NCBI GenBank assembly: GCA_035369845.1
Contig: DAOOVD010000001.1
Coordinates: 147,540 to 211,539 of the forward strand
Direction: 5' to 3'
DNA length: 64,000 nucleotides
Source of the DNA: DAOOVD01 sp035369845
GTDB lineage: Bacteria > Bacillota > Desulfotomaculia > Desulfotomaculales > Pelotomaculaceae
The notes beneath the pieces are model-generated. The model saw nothing but the letters and a program-made list of their open reading frames with translations. It was not told the DNA's origin and did no database searches. Each line of letters begins with the position of its first letter. Position 1 is the first letter of the stretch. This document shows positions 27,471-35,704 of this stretch, in pieces. The position numbers and the translations under genes are program-made.

Positions 27471-27701
27471 GCAGACAATTGTCCGAAACCTTGAGGGTGA
27501 AGGAAGCGAGGGATATTGCCCAGCACTCATTGAAAAAATCCCGGTTTCCGTCCGGTAATACCCAAGAGCGCATTGCCTTTTGGCAAGGGATTACAAACCT
27601 GAGTGCTGGGTAAGGTGAACCGGGCGAAGTGAGGATGCGATATTGGATGAGCGGACAAGGGCGTCCGCGAAAACCTGAACAGGACCGGGACTGCGAGTTC
27701 A
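27471..27701. repeat. Dispersed intergenic repeat, copy B
   Basis: This lies in the 533-bp spmB-rluB gap. It starts with GACAATTGTCCGAAACCTT and AAGGAAGCGAGGGATATTGCC, as in copies A and C. Then TAAGGTGAACCGGGCGAAGT and GAGGATGCGATATTGGATGA follow at 27610-27650, identical to copy C over more than 40 bp. CGGAC...GTCCG forms a short stem, then CGCGAAAACCTGAAC. The second hairpin arm of copy C is missing. The remaining 27281-27470 holds a CTTGCC/GGCAAG hairpin and GC-rich sequence without a supported gene. Confidence 0.7.
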
Positions 27702-27752
27702 CGCCCGCTGTGTAATTGGAAGTCTGTGTTGGAGGCATGAGTGCGGTGTTTG

Positions 27753-27781
27753 TTGACATCGGAGTTCTTCACCCCTTAAAA
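27753..27781 (+). promoter_or_regulatory. Sigma-A-type promoter for rluB
   Basis: A perfect TTGACA at 27753-27758 is followed after 17 bp by TTAAAA at 27776-27781. The predicted start of transcription is about 25 bp before the rluB start codon at 27814. Confidence 0.6.
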
Positions 27782-27813
27782 TTTTTATAAAAGTCAATAT
27801 TGAGGTGGACCAG

Positions 27814-28551
27814 GTGGAACGCCTGCAAAAAGTGATGGCGAGAGCTGGTGTAGCGTCTCGGCGGCACTGCGAAAAAATGATTGCGGCCGGGCTGGTAAAA
27901 GTTAATGGCAGGATTGTAACCGAACCAGGTGTCAAGGTCGATCCGGTCAGAGATGAAATAAAAGTGGGAAATGAAGTTGTGTTTCCGTCCAGACGCAAAT
28001 ATTACCTGTTATTGTACAAGCCCCGCGGGTATGTGACGACTCTTAGCGACGAAAGGGGAAGAAAAAAAGTTGCCGACCTTTTAAAAGGGATCAAGGAGCG
28101 TGTTTATCCTGTCGGAAGGCTTGATTACAACAGCGAGGGACTGCTGTTGATGACGAATGACGGGGACCTTGCCTATGGGCTTACCCACCCCGGGCGTATG
28201 GTTCATAAAACCTATCTTGTGAGAGTTTCCGGATTTCCCGAGCCGGAGAAGCTGGAGCAGATGGAAAAGGGGATTCCGCTCAAAGAAGGAGTTACTTCCA
28301 GGGCCAGGGTGAGGGTCGTCGGGCAGCGGCAGGGAAACGCCCTTCTGGAAATAACCGTCCATGAAGGCCGCAACCGGCTGGTGAGGCGCATGTGCGACTT
28401 CATAGGGCACCCGGTTCTCCGGCTCAAGCGGATAAAACTCGGCAACTTGAGCCTCGACGGTCTCGAGCCCGGCGAATACCGTCACCTCACGGTAGAAGAG
28501 TTGAGGGTGCTGAAAAAGAAAGCAGGCCTGGAGAAAAAGAACAAAAGGTAG
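27814..28551 (+). CDS. rluB: 23S rRNA pseudouridine synthase RluB
   Basis: The 245-residue protein has an N-terminal S4 RNA-binding domain (ERLQKVMARAGVASRR, residues 2-17). The RsuA/RluB catalytic core follows, with GRLDYNSEGLLLMTNDG (about 100) holding the catalytic Asp, and the C-terminal EGRNRLVRRMCDFIGHPV motif. It would modify U2605-equivalent of 23S rRNA. The second GTG (27814) is preferred to 27805 because GAGGTGG lies at a proper distance only from it. It is followed closely by small genes, likely one operon. Confidence 0.92.
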   Translation: MERLQKVMARAGVASRRHCEKMIAAGLVKVNGRIVTEPGVKVDPVRDEIKVGNEVVFPSRRKYYLLLYKPRGYVTTLSDERGRKKVADLLKGIKERVYPVGRLDYNSEGLLLMTNDGDLAYGLTHPGRMVHKTYLVRVSGFPEPEKLEQMEKGIPLKEGVTSRARVRVVGQRQGNALLEITVHEGRNRLVRRMCDFIGHPVLRLKRIKLGNLSLDGLEPGEYRHLTVEELRVLKKKAGLEKKNKR

Positions 28552-28563
28552 GAGGTATTGCAG

Positions 28564-28803
28564 GTGCCGCGTTGCAACAATTGCGGCAACACCAGGAGTC
28601 TGGCAAGCACGCTTGTGCCGCCTGCCGCGCCGGCGGCAAACGCCCCGCCATACGGCCTGGTGGCAAATTTTGATGAAAACGGCGCGCTTGCCACCGTGGA
28701 GTGCCAGGGGGCGGATTTGGGAGACGCTGAAGAAGCTTTTGCCGAACCCGCACGCTTTTTCGACGTTTGCCCTCTTTGCGGCTCGAATAACATAGAATGG
28801 TAG
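28564..28803 (+). CDS. Small zinc-ribbon-like protein, 79 aa
   Basis: The protein has one CxxC pair at each end, PRCNNCGNT (residues 2-10) and CPLCGSNNIEW at the C terminus, with about 60 residues between, suggesting a split zinc ribbon. The middle is acidic (GADLGDAEEAFAEPAR). The GTG at 28564 has GGAGG 8 bases upstream, while the TTG at 28558 is too close to it. It follows rluB by 12 bp, so it is co-transcribed. No function is known; nucleic-acid or protein binding is a guess. Confidence 0.7.
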   Translation: MPRCNNCGNTRSLASTLVPPAAPAANAPPYGLVANFDENGALATVECQGADLGDAEEAFAEPARFFDVCPLCGSNNIEW

Positions 28804-28870
28804 GATAGCAGGATTTTTATTCCGGGGGTAGAATCCTGATCATGACACGAACGATGCAGGAGGGATTTTT

Positions 28871-29338
28871 TTGCCGAAGAGCCACGGTGAGAACAGCCTG
28901 GGTGATAGGGACGGGATCCTGGCCAAGGTCCGTCTTGATTTCAGGGGCACCGGTAAGCCCGGCCGTTTTTTGTTTAGAGGCAAACCGACGGACAAGGCTG
29001 CGGAAGAGGCGAGGGAGCAGCAGGTTGCCGTTCTCCGCAATGTGCCGCTGCAGGGAGTGCAGATTGTCGATATCGACATCAGCAATGAAGTATATACGGT
29101 ATATGACGACCTGGCGAACAGCGAGACTGCCTTTGCGCCTCTCATGCTTACCGTAAAGGCGGACGGCCTGGAAGGGCTGGTCCGGTTTATTGCCAGGGAG
29201 GAATTCAGGAAAATTGAAATCCTGGACCCGGCTTTTGTCACTTTAAGCCACTCCGACGTTGAAAGAGTTCTCTTCAAGGTGTATGAAGAAATGAAGGAAT
29301 ACAGGAGCCGCCTGGATCGTAAGTACAATTTGAAGTAA
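28871..29338 (+). CDS. Hypothetical protein, 155 aa
   Basis: A TTG start follows CAGGAGGG. The protein is soluble and charged, without membrane segments, and has no motif I recognise; it contains KPGRFLFRGKPTDKAAEEA and a C-terminal helix-rich part EEMKEYRSRLDRKYNLK. It sits 67 bp after the zinc-ribbon gene and may belong to the rluB transcript. GC and codon use match the neighbours, so it looks resident. Confidence 0.6.
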   Translation: MPKSHGENSLGDRDGILAKVRLDFRGTGKPGRFLFRGKPTDKAAEEAREQQVAVLRNVPLQGVQIVDIDISNEVYTVYDDLANSETAFAPLMLTVKADGLEGLVRFIAREEFRKIEILDPAFVTLSHSDVERVLFKVYEEMKEYRSRLDRKYNLK

Positions 29339-29432
29339 CAGCTTTAAAAATGCAGCGGCGCTTCCCCCGCACATATTTTAACCGCCGGGTTTATATATTG
29401 TACTGGTTGGATGAGTTCGGGGGGAGAGTTTC

Positions 29433-29903
29433 ATGAAAAAACCGGCCGGCAAAACCTGGGTTGAACGGTTTGAACGGGTTCTCATCAGGCTTGCTGTCGT
29501 TTCAGCGGCCGCGGTAATGCTGGTTCAGGCGTTGTTCGCCGGGAACTACCGGGAGCAGGCCGCAGTGCCGGCCATATCGTCCGAACCTGTAAAAAACCGC
29601 ATCGAGTCGGAAGATATTTTACATAATCCCGTTGTCACCCTGCAATTAAAAGACTTTTCCTCTCTTCCTTTGGCCAGGGTGCTGGTGAACGGCGAGGCCC
29701 GGGGGACGTTCAAAGACCGCTACGTAACGCTGCACGTCAAGGAGGGAGACCTTTTGGAGATCGACGGCACCCGCTATGAACTTCCTTTTGAGGTTGAAGT
29801 CCTGGACATTTCCAAAGAACTCGACTACCCGCCCGCCGGCACCGAGATAAGGGTGGGGAGCGGCATCAATTCAATCGGGAAGGTCAGCCTGCGGGGCAGG
29901 TGA
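29433..29903 (+). CDS. Hypothetical membrane-anchored protein, 156 aa
   Basis: The protein has a short basic cytoplasmic start and one membrane segment (about 19-37, LIRLAVVSAAAVMLVQALF). An extracytoplasmic beta-rich domain follows, with VLVNGEARGTFKDRYVTLHV and EVLDISKELDYP. The pattern suggests an Ig- or ubiquitin-like fold outside the membrane. No family recognised. GGGGGGAGAG precedes the ATG. The 94-bp gap before it holds a TATATT box (29394-29399), so it may be transcribed alone. Confidence 0.6.
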   Translation: MKKPAGKTWVERFERVLIRLAVVSAAAVMLVQALFAGNYREQAAVPAISSEPVKNRIESEDILHNPVVTLQLKDFSSLPLARVLVNGEARGTFKDRYVTLHVKEGDLLEIDGTRYELPFEVEVLDISKELDYPPAGTEIRVGSGINSIGKVSLRGR

Positions 29904-29918
29904 GAAGGTCGTCCGATA

Positions 29919-29947
29919 TTGCTTTTTGAAGTCTTCTTCAATATAAT
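29919..29947 (+). promoter_or_regulatory. Sigma-A-type promoter for HutP-like gene
   Basis: TTGCTT at 29919-29924 and TATAAT at 29942-29947 are separated by exactly 17 bp. The transcript would begin near 29954, leaving an 80-nt leader that contains a terminator hairpin before the coding region. Confidence 0.6.
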
Positions 29948-29988
29948 TATTTCGGGGGCTTGGCTTGTTATACAAAAGTGGCTGTCGG

Positions 29989-30017
29989 CACTCCTGAAGC
30001 GGAGTGTATTTTAATTT
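29989..30017 (+). terminator. Leader terminator (attenuator candidate) before HutP-like gene
   Basis: CACTCC and GGAGTG form a 6-bp stem around TGAAGC, followed by TATTTTAATTT. It lies between the promoter at 29919-29947 and the start codon at 30036, the position of a transcription attenuator. It could be subject to antitermination, possibly by the downstream HutP-like protein. Confidence 0.6.
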
Positions 30018-30035
30018 GCAGGGGGTAATGACGCG

Positions 30036-30455
30036 ATGACCCTATACGGAAGCCGCAAAGTAGCCCGAGTGGCGATTGAAATGGCCATGACCGAAAGCAG
30101 GGAGGAAGAAAAAGAGTATAAGCAGCGTTTTGCCAGGGAAGGGATCAGGGCGGTTGCAGTCGACTACGGTGGGGATTTTATTTCATCGGTAAACAAGATT
30201 ATTGAAAGGGCGGTTGTGGCGTCAAAAAGAGAAGGCGTGATCAGAGAGATACATGCTGATGAGGGCGCCGTAGCCGGAGCTACCCGGGAAGCGCTGTCCC
30301 AGATTATTCCCAAAGCTGTGGGCTTCAACGTGGGCGGCAAGATAGGGATCGCTCGCAAAAACGACCATATCAGCGTGGCTGTTTTTTTCGGGGTCGGGTT
30401 GTTGCACCTCGACGAGGTCGCCGTCGGAATGGGTCACAGAGCGGTGCAATCATGA
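30036..30455 (+). CDS. HutP-like antiterminator family protein
   Basis: The 139-residue protein matches HutP of Bacillus at both ends: MTLYGSRKVARVAIEMAM at the start and AVFFGVGLLHLDEVAVGMGH at the end, with a central HADEGAVAGATREAL helix. HutP binds histidine and magnesium and then holds the hut RNA open. Here two of the three metal-binding histidines of Bacillus HutP appear replaced by glycine (the ATREAL region), while the C-terminal GxxH histidine remains, so the ligand may differ. No hut genes are nearby; aroH follows by 70 bp, hinting at an aromatic pathway link. The ATG follows GCAGGGGG. Confidence 0.78.
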   Translation: MTLYGSRKVARVAIEMAMTESREEEKEYKQRFAREGIRAVAVDYGGDFISSVNKIIERAVVASKREGVIREIHADEGAVAGATREALSQIIPKAVGFNVGGKIGIARKNDHISVAVFFGVGLLHLDEVAVGMGHRAVQS

Positions 30456-30525
30456 TGTTCGGAAGGTTGGTACGCCCCGGGATGCTCCGGGGGCCGGGCG
30501 ATAATTTCATGGGGAGGATGGTAGC

Positions 30526-30900
30526 ATGGGAGGGACTGTTTTGAGGGGCATACGCGGCGCCATTACGGTAAAACAGAATTCGGCCGGAGAGATAGTCGCC
30601 GCTACCAGGGAACTCCTGCAGGCGATAATCAGTGAGAACGGTATCGAACCCGAGGACATGGCGAGTGTTTTTTTTACGGTTACACCCGACCTTGACGCCG
30701 AATTTCCGGCCACAGCGGCAAGAGAGTTGGGATTGAAGTACGTTCCGCTGCTCTGTACCACGGAGATCAACGTACCCGGCAGCCTCGACAGGTGCATCAG
30801 GGTTCTGGTTCATGTCAACACCAGGAAGTCGCAGAAGGAAATCAGGCACGTATACTTAAAGGAGGCCGTCCGGTTAAGGGAGGATTTGGCAGGGCGGTAA
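30526..30900 (+). CDS. aroH: Chorismate mutase, AroH class
   Basis: The 124-residue trimeric-type chorismate mutase shows LRGIRGAITVKQN (active-site Arg), TVTPDLDAEFPATAAREL, LLCTTEINVPGSLDRCIRVL (Cys, Glu and Arg of the active site) and EIRHVYLKEAVRLREDL at the end. It converts chorismate to prephenate, the substrate of the TyrA encoded 840 bp downstream. GGGGAGG precedes the ATG. Length agrees with the Bacillus enzyme. Confidence 0.95.
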   Translation: MGGTVLRGIRGAITVKQNSAGEIVAATRELLQAIISENGIEPEDMASVFFTVTPDLDAEFPATAARELGLKYVPLLCTTEINVPGSLDRCIRVLVHVNTRKSQKEIRHVYLKEAVRLREDLAGR

Positions 30901-30949
30901 CGTCCGGATCCATTGTCATAACCGCACGATTTTTTAAAAGAATGCTCGC

Positions 30950-31000
30950 GGCAGCGCCAGGGCCCCAGACATTGCCGGCTTCCGGGGTGAAGGCGCTGCC
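30950..31000. other. GC-rich inverted repeat after aroH
   Basis: The 292-bp gap between aroH and the next gene holds a perfect 9-bp inverted repeat GGCAGCGCC/GGCGCTGCC, with an inner CCCC/GGGG pair in the 33-nt loop. It is followed only by CCGTTTTGTG, a poor T-run, so it may be a weak terminator or a structured leader for the downstream genes. Nothing else is recognisable in the gap. Confidence 0.45.
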
Positions 31001-31192
31001 TCCGTTTTGTGTCTCGCGTCCGGCTCCATGCGCCTGCTTTCGACAATTTTACTCCAGTGTCACGGCACTTTGCCCAAACACCGCCGGAAGCCGCCGAAGA
31101 CGTTTATTTTACCGAACCCATTTTTTGATTTGAAGAAGGGTTTAAAGACCGGAACATAGAATCCGTATAAAAAAATTTTTAAGGTGAATTTT

Positions 31193-31675
31193 GTGGGATT
31201 TGGGGAGTGGCTGCAGAATACAGACCAGGGAATTTTCCTTTTCGTGATTTCTTTTGCCAACGCTGTTTTCTTTCCCGTCGGCCCGGAAGTGTTTTTCATT
31301 CCCATCTTGATCGTCAATCCCAGCAAATTTTTCCCTTATTCGTCCTGTTGCGTTATTGGGGCAGTTCTCGGTTTAATGGTTACATATTATCTTTCCCATT
31401 TGTGCGGGCAGACTATGATTAAAAAGTACGTTCCGTCGAAGAAGATCGAAAGCGGAGCGAGGTTGTTTTCCATGTACGGGCCGTGGGCGCTTGTAGTGGC
31501 CTCGATGTTTCCCGTTTTCCCGTTCAGAATACTGGTGATCATTTCGGGTTTTCTCAGGCAGAGGCCCTTGTTGGTGTTTTCCCTGCTTACGGTCGGAAAG
31601 ACGTTGAGATTTTTCAGTTATGGCTTTTTGGTGGCAAAACTCGGAGAATCAGTGTTGAAGTATTTGAAATATTGA
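31193..31675 (+). CDS. DedA / SNARE-associated family membrane protein
   Basis: The 160-residue protein has four to five membrane segments and the DedA-type pattern: PVGPEVFFIPIL, a GAVLGLMVTYYLSHLCGQ segment, and SMFPVFPFRILVIISGFLRQ near the C terminus, as in the proline/Arg motif of the family. DedA proteins take part in lipid carrier or lipid recycling and membrane homeostasis. The start is uncertain: GTG at 31193 has AAGGTG 6 bases upstream, while 31184 has no such site. It lies 65 bp before tyrA. Confidence 0.7.
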   Translation: MGFGEWLQNTDQGIFLFVISFANAVFFPVGPEVFFIPILIVNPSKFFPYSSCCVIGAVLGLMVTYYLSHLCGQTMIKKYVPSKKIESGARLFSMYGPWALVVASMFPVFPFRILVIISGFLRQRPLLVFSLLTVGKTLRFFSYGFLVAKLGESVLKYLKY

Positions 31676-31740
31676 ATCTGTCGGGCTTTACGTAGTTGAA
31701 AGTTTGAAAAACCGTTCATGGGGTCGGGGAGGAAAACGGT

Positions 31741-32844
31741 TTGAGCCCCCTGTTTGAAAAGGTTTCAATAATAGGTGTCGGCCTGATCGGCGGCTCAATC
31801 GGCATGGCCCTTGATATGAGAGGTCTCGCCGGCGAAATTGTCGGGACTGGTTCAAGGGCTGAAAACCTGCGCCTCGCGGCCGAACTTGGCGCCGTCCATA
31901 CGTACACAGGTTCCCTCTCTGAAGGGGTGGCCGGGGCCGACCTGGTAGTCATAGCTACTCCGGTAAGCGTCACGATGCAGGTGTTAAAGCAGGTTTTGTC
32001 CCACCTCGCACCGGGAACTGTGGTCACTGACGTAGGCAGTACAAAAGCAGGGATAGTCTTTGAAGCTTCGAAGGTAATGCCTCCCGGCAGAATTTTCGTG
32101 GGCGGCCACCCTATGGCCGGATCGGAACAGATCGGGGTGAGAGGCGCCGATCCCTACCTGTTTGAGAACGCATTTTATGTCGTAACTCCGCTTCCGGATA
32201 CTGCCGCAAAGGGACTCGAAACAGTTGAAAAACTGGCCGAAGGTATCGGCGCGAGAGTGGTCTTAATGGACCCCGTCCTGCACGACCTGGCCGTGGCGGC
32301 GGTCAGCCATCTTCCCCACCTGCTTGCAGCCGCACTTGTCAATACGGTGGCCCGCATGCCGGACAGTGAACAGATTCTTCCCCTCGCCGCCGGGGGATTC
32401 AGGGACGTCACGCGTATTGCGGCCGGCAATCCGTCAATGTGGCGGGATATATTTGCTGCAAACCGGGAGCAGGTCTTGCAGGTGCTTGCACATTTCAGGA
32501 CCGGGCTGGATCGTTTGGAAAAACTGATTTCCAGCGGGAATGACGACGGCGTTTACAATGAATTGGAGGAGGCCAGGAAAATCCGTTCGGGGTTGCCCGG
32601 CAAAACCAAGGGGTGTCTTCCCGGCCTGTACGAAGCGGTGGTTACCGTTCCGGACCGGCCCGGGGCCATAGCAGGTTTTGCATCTCACCTGGCCGTTGCC
32701 GGCATTAACATCAGCGATATAGAAATTCTCAGGGTTCGCGAGGGCGAGGGAGGCACCGTAAGGGTGGGTTTCGCCACCGCACGGGAGCGGGAGGAGGCTG
32801 TCCGCGTGCTGAAATCGCAAGGTTACACCGTAAGAAAGAGGTGA
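31741..32844 (+). CDS. tyrA: Prephenate dehydrogenase with C-terminal ACT domain
   Basis: The 367-residue enzyme begins with an NAD-binding fold (IGVGLIGGSIGMAL, about 11-24), continues with VGGHPMAGSEQIGV (about 120) and AVSHLPHLLAAAL (about 185), and ends with an ACT domain (VTVPDRPGAIAGFAS, about 300). It oxidatively decarboxylates prephenate to 4-hydroxyphenylpyruvate for tyrosine synthesis; the ACT domain suggests feedback by an amino acid. The TTG start follows CGGGGAGG. It is part of the aromatic cluster with aroH and aroA. Confidence 0.93.
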   Translation: MSPLFEKVSIIGVGLIGGSIGMALDMRGLAGEIVGTGSRAENLRLAAELGAVHTYTGSLSEGVAGADLVVIATPVSVTMQVLKQVLSHLAPGTVVTDVGSTKAGIVFEASKVMPPGRIFVGGHPMAGSEQIGVRGADPYLFENAFYVVTPLPDTAAKGLETVEKLAEGIGARVVLMDPVLHDLAVAAVSHLPHLLAAALVNTVARMPDSEQILPLAAGGFRDVTRIAAGNPSMWRDIFAANREQVLQVLAHFRTGLDRLEKLISSGNDDGVYNELEEARKIRSGLPGKTKGCLPGLYEAVVTVPDRPGAIAGFASHLAVAGINISDIEILRVREGEGGTVRVGFATAREREEAVRVLKSQGYTVRKR

Positions 32845-32942
32845 TTTATTACTGCCGGCGCGAAGTTAAAAGATGGAGACGCGTCTGAAGAGGCGCATTT
32901 AAATATTAACCAAAAAGCAGTCCGACAGAAAGGGGTGAGCCT

Positions 32943-34235
32943 TTGGACCTGGTAATCAAGCCGTCCCGCGGCTTGCGCGGGTGTTTGACCGTGCCGGGAG
33001 ACAAATCCGTCTCCCATCGCGCAATAATGCTGGGGGCTTTGGCGGAGGGAGACACTGTAATTGAAAATTTCCTCCCGGGGCAGGACTGCCTTTCCACTAT
33101 AGAGTGCGTAAGAAAACTAGGTGTAGAAGTAACCGGTCCCGAAAACGGTACCGTGAAGGTCGCCGGCAGGGGAAGGGACGGTCTTGCAGAACCGGTTGAA
33201 GTTCTGGATGCTGGTAATTCCGGCACCACCATCAGGCTTTTGCTCGGTATCCTGGCGGGGCAGCCTTTTTTCAGTGTTATTACCGGGGATTCTTCGCTTT
33301 GCAGCAGGCCCATGGCCAGGGTTGTCGTTCCGCTGACTCTTATGGGAGCGAGGATAGATGGAAGGCAGAACGGCAAATACGCTCCTCTTTGCGTGCGCGG
33401 CGGCGGCTTGAAGGCCATTGAATACGATTCTCCCGTTGCCAGCGCCCAGGTAAAATCCTCGATCCTCCTGGCGGGGCTTTTTGCGGATGGTGAAACTGCC
33501 GTAACTGAGCCCCACCTCTCCAGGGACCACACCGAACGCATGCTCAGGCAGTTCGGCGCCGACGTCGCGGCTAAGAGTACTTCCGTGAGGCTGAAGGGGC
33601 GGCCGAAGCTCGCCGGCAGGAAAATCAAGGTTCCGGGAGATATATCCTCGGCTGCTTTTCTTATGGTGGCGGCATCGGCCGTCCCGGATTCCGACATAAC
33701 CCTGAGCGGAGTAGGCGTAAACCCGACAAGGACGGGCATAATTGAAGTGCTGTCGAACATGGGTGCCCGGATAGAGTTGCTCAATCCCCGGGAGGAAAGC
33801 GGCGAGCCCGTAGCGGACGTGAGGGTGAGGTACGCAGGAAGGCTTTCCGGTGTATCGGTCGGCGGTGAAACAATCCCGCGCATGATAGACGAAATCCCCG
33901 CTTTAGCCGTAGCGGCGTCGATTGCCGAGGGCGTTACCGAGATTCGTGACGCTGCCGAACTGAAGGTGAAGGAAAGTGACAGGATTGCTACTGTGGCGGG
34001 GCTGCTTGCCAGTTTTGGCTCCAGTGTGGAGATCCTGCCGGACGGTCTCAGGGTAACGGGCGGCCAGCCTTTAAAAGGATGCGTCTGCGAAAGTCATGGC
34101 GATCACCGGATTGCAATGGCTGCTGCCGTCGCCGGCCTGCTTGCAGATGGGGATACCGTAGTGAGGAAGGCTGAGTGTATGAGTATATCCTTCCCCGGTT
34201 TTTGGGATGCATTAAAAAAAATAGAGGTAAAATAA
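32943..34235 (+). CDS. aroA: 3-phosphoshikimate 1-carboxyvinyltransferase (EPSP synthase)
   Basis: The 430-residue enzyme shows LTVPGDKSVSHRAIMLGALA (Lys and Ser-Arg, split about 16-35), DAGNSGTTIRLLLG (about 90-103), LSRDHTERML (about 193) and VKESDRIATVAGLL near 345. It joins phosphoenolpyruvate and shikimate 3-phosphate in the shikimate pathway, upstream of chorismate. LDAGNSGTT has the G of the glyphosate-contact loop in the usual form. TTG start after AAAGGGGTGAG. A terminator follows the gene directly. Confidence 0.95.
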   Translation: MDLVIKPSRGLRGCLTVPGDKSVSHRAIMLGALAEGDTVIENFLPGQDCLSTIECVRKLGVEVTGPENGTVKVAGRGRDGLAEPVEVLDAGNSGTTIRLLLGILAGQPFFSVITGDSSLCSRPMARVVVPLTLMGARIDGRQNGKYAPLCVRGGGLKAIEYDSPVASAQVKSSILLAGLFADGETAVTEPHLSRDHTERMLRQFGADVAAKSTSVRLKGRPKLAGRKIKVPGDISSAAFLMVAASAVPDSDITLSGVGVNPTRTGIIEVLSNMGARIELLNPREESGEPVADVRVRYAGRLSGVSVGGETIPRMIDEIPALAVAASIAEGVTEIRDAAELKVKESDRIATVAGLLASFGSSVEILPDGLRVTGGQPLKGCVCESHGDHRIAMAAAVAGLLADGDTVVRKAECMSISFPGFWDALKKIEVK

Positions 34236-34238
34236 TAC

Positions 34239-34273
34239 GCCTGGAAGGAATTATACCCTTTCCAGGCTTTTTT
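34239..34273 (+). terminator. Intrinsic terminator after aroA
   Basis: GCCTGGAA (34239-34246) pairs with TTCCAGGC (34260-34267) around a 13-nt loop, and TTTTTT follows at once. It ends the aroH-tyrA-aroA group; cmk then needs its own promoter or read-through. Confidence 0.85.
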
Positions 34274-34358
34274 AACGGGATGAAAAAAGGGAAAAAACGC
34301 ACAATGTCGAACACATGAAGTGAATTTTAATTGAAGTACGCTATATGGGAGTGGGCAT

Positions 34359-35033
34359 GTGGAATCCAGTTTCAACATAGCCATAGACGGCCCTGCCGGA
34401 GCGGGTAAGAGCACAGTTGCCAGGCTGTTGGCAAAAGAACTGGGCTTTTTGTACATAGACACCGGGGCCATGTACCGGGCGGTTACGCTCAAAGCCCTGA
34501 GAGAAGGAGTGGACCTGACGGATGGTGACAGGCTTGCCGGACTGGCCGGTATGACGTCGATTGATTTCCAGCCTTTGCCCGACGGTAGCCTCAGGATTTT
34601 CCTTGACGGTGAAGATGTAACGGAAGAGATCAGAACTCCCGATGTAACCCGGAATGTGTCCCTGGTTGCCAGGATACCCGGGGTAAGGAAACACCTGGTT
34701 GAATTGCAGAGGAAAATGGCAAGCGGAGGCGGAGTGGTTATGGAAGGGCGGGATATCGGAACGGTGGTACTGCCGGATGCCCGTGTCAAAATATTTCTAA
34801 CCGCGTCCGTGCAGGAAAGGGCGAGAAGAAGAGCGTTGGAGCTCGCTGCCAGGGGTGAGGCGGTCGACCAGCACCGGATGGAGGAAGAGATTAGCAAAAG
34901 AGACCTTGTTGACGTATCAAGAGAAACGGACCCTCTTGTTCCCGCCGGGGACGCCGATATCATCGACTGTTCCTTCCTGCCGGCTGAACAGGTGGTAAAG
35001 CTGATTGCCGCCAGAGTTCCAGCGGGGAGGTAG
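34359..35033 (+). CDS. cmk: Cytidylate kinase
   Basis: The 224-residue kinase has IAIDGPAGAGKSTVARLL (7-24, P-loop), LYIDTGAMYRAVTLKAL (about 31-47) and GRDIGTVVLPDA (about 130-141), all standard for CMP/dCMP kinase. It supplies CDP for nucleotide and lipid synthesis. A GTG start is used; the ATG two bases earlier is out of frame. It is 6 bp from plsC, and the cmk-plsC-ispH/rpsA order is conserved in clostridia. Confidence 0.95.
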   Translation: MESSFNIAIDGPAGAGKSTVARLLAKELGFLYIDTGAMYRAVTLKALREGVDLTDGDRLAGLAGMTSIDFQPLPDGSLRIFLDGEDVTEEIRTPDVTRNVSLVARIPGVRKHLVELQRKMASGGGVVMEGRDIGTVVLPDARVKIFLTASVQERARRRALELAARGEAVDQHRMEEEISKRDLVDVSRETDPLVPAGDADIIDCSFLPAEQVVKLIAARVPAGR

Positions 35034-35038
35034 GACAG

Positions 35039-35632
35039 ATGTTTTACGGGTTTGCCCGGTTTGTCTGCCGGATTGTCCTGGTGTTATTGAGACGCTGGGA
35101 AGTATACGGGGCTGAAAACCTCCCGGCCAGCGGGGGACTGGTCCTGGTATCCAACCATATCAGTTACTGGGATCCCGTTGTAATCGGATGTGCTTTTAAC
35201 CGGCAGGTCTACTTTATGGCCAAATCGGAATTGTTTGAAATACCCCTGCTGGGTCCGCTGTTGCGCGCCCTCGGCGCCTTTCCCGTAAGACGCGACAGAA
35301 CCGACAGTAACGCCATCAGGACCGCGCTTAAAATAATTAAAGAAGGAAACATCGTGGGCGTGTTTCCCGAAGGAACCAGAAGCCACACCGGAGAACTGCT
35401 AAGACCTCACATGGGCGCGGCCATGCTTGCGAGCAAAGCGGGAGTTGCCATGCTTCCGGTCGCCGTCAGCGGAACCAGGGGGGTGTTCGGCAAGGTGAAA
35501 GTTTTCGTAGGCAAGCCGGTAAAAAGCGGTGAAAAAACGAGGGTCGTGAAGGCGGACCTTGAGAAAGCCAGCGGCCAGGTTATGAATCAGATATCCTCGC
35601 TTCTTGCCGGAAAAAATACGGGAAAGTCCTGA
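35039..35632 (+). CDS. plsC: 1-acyl-sn-glycerol-3-phosphate acyltransferase
   Basis: The 197-residue membrane enzyme has VSNHISYWDPVVIG (about 37-50, HxxxxD catalytic motif), the AFPVRRDRTDSNAIR region and VFPEGTRSHTGELL (about 110-123). It adds the second acyl chain to make phosphatidic acid. An N-terminal hydrophobic segment (about 5-20) anchors it. The start follows GGGAGG and overlaps the end of cmk's transcript with only 5 bp between. Confidence 0.93.
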   Translation: MFYGFARFVCRIVLVLLRRWEVYGAENLPASGGLVLVSNHISYWDPVVIGCAFNRQVYFMAKSELFEIPLLGPLLRALGAFPVRRDRTDSNAIRTALKIIKEGNIVGVFPEGTRSHTGELLRPHMGAAMLASKAGVAMLPVAVSGTRGVFGKVKVFVGKPVKSGEKTRVVKADLEKASGQVMNQISSLLAGKNTGKS

Positions 35633-35704
35633 AATTGCAGTGTTAAGAAGGAAATTCGGGTCTCCTTGGCGAATGATTCCAAGGTTGAATAAAGCGGTGA
35701 TGTT

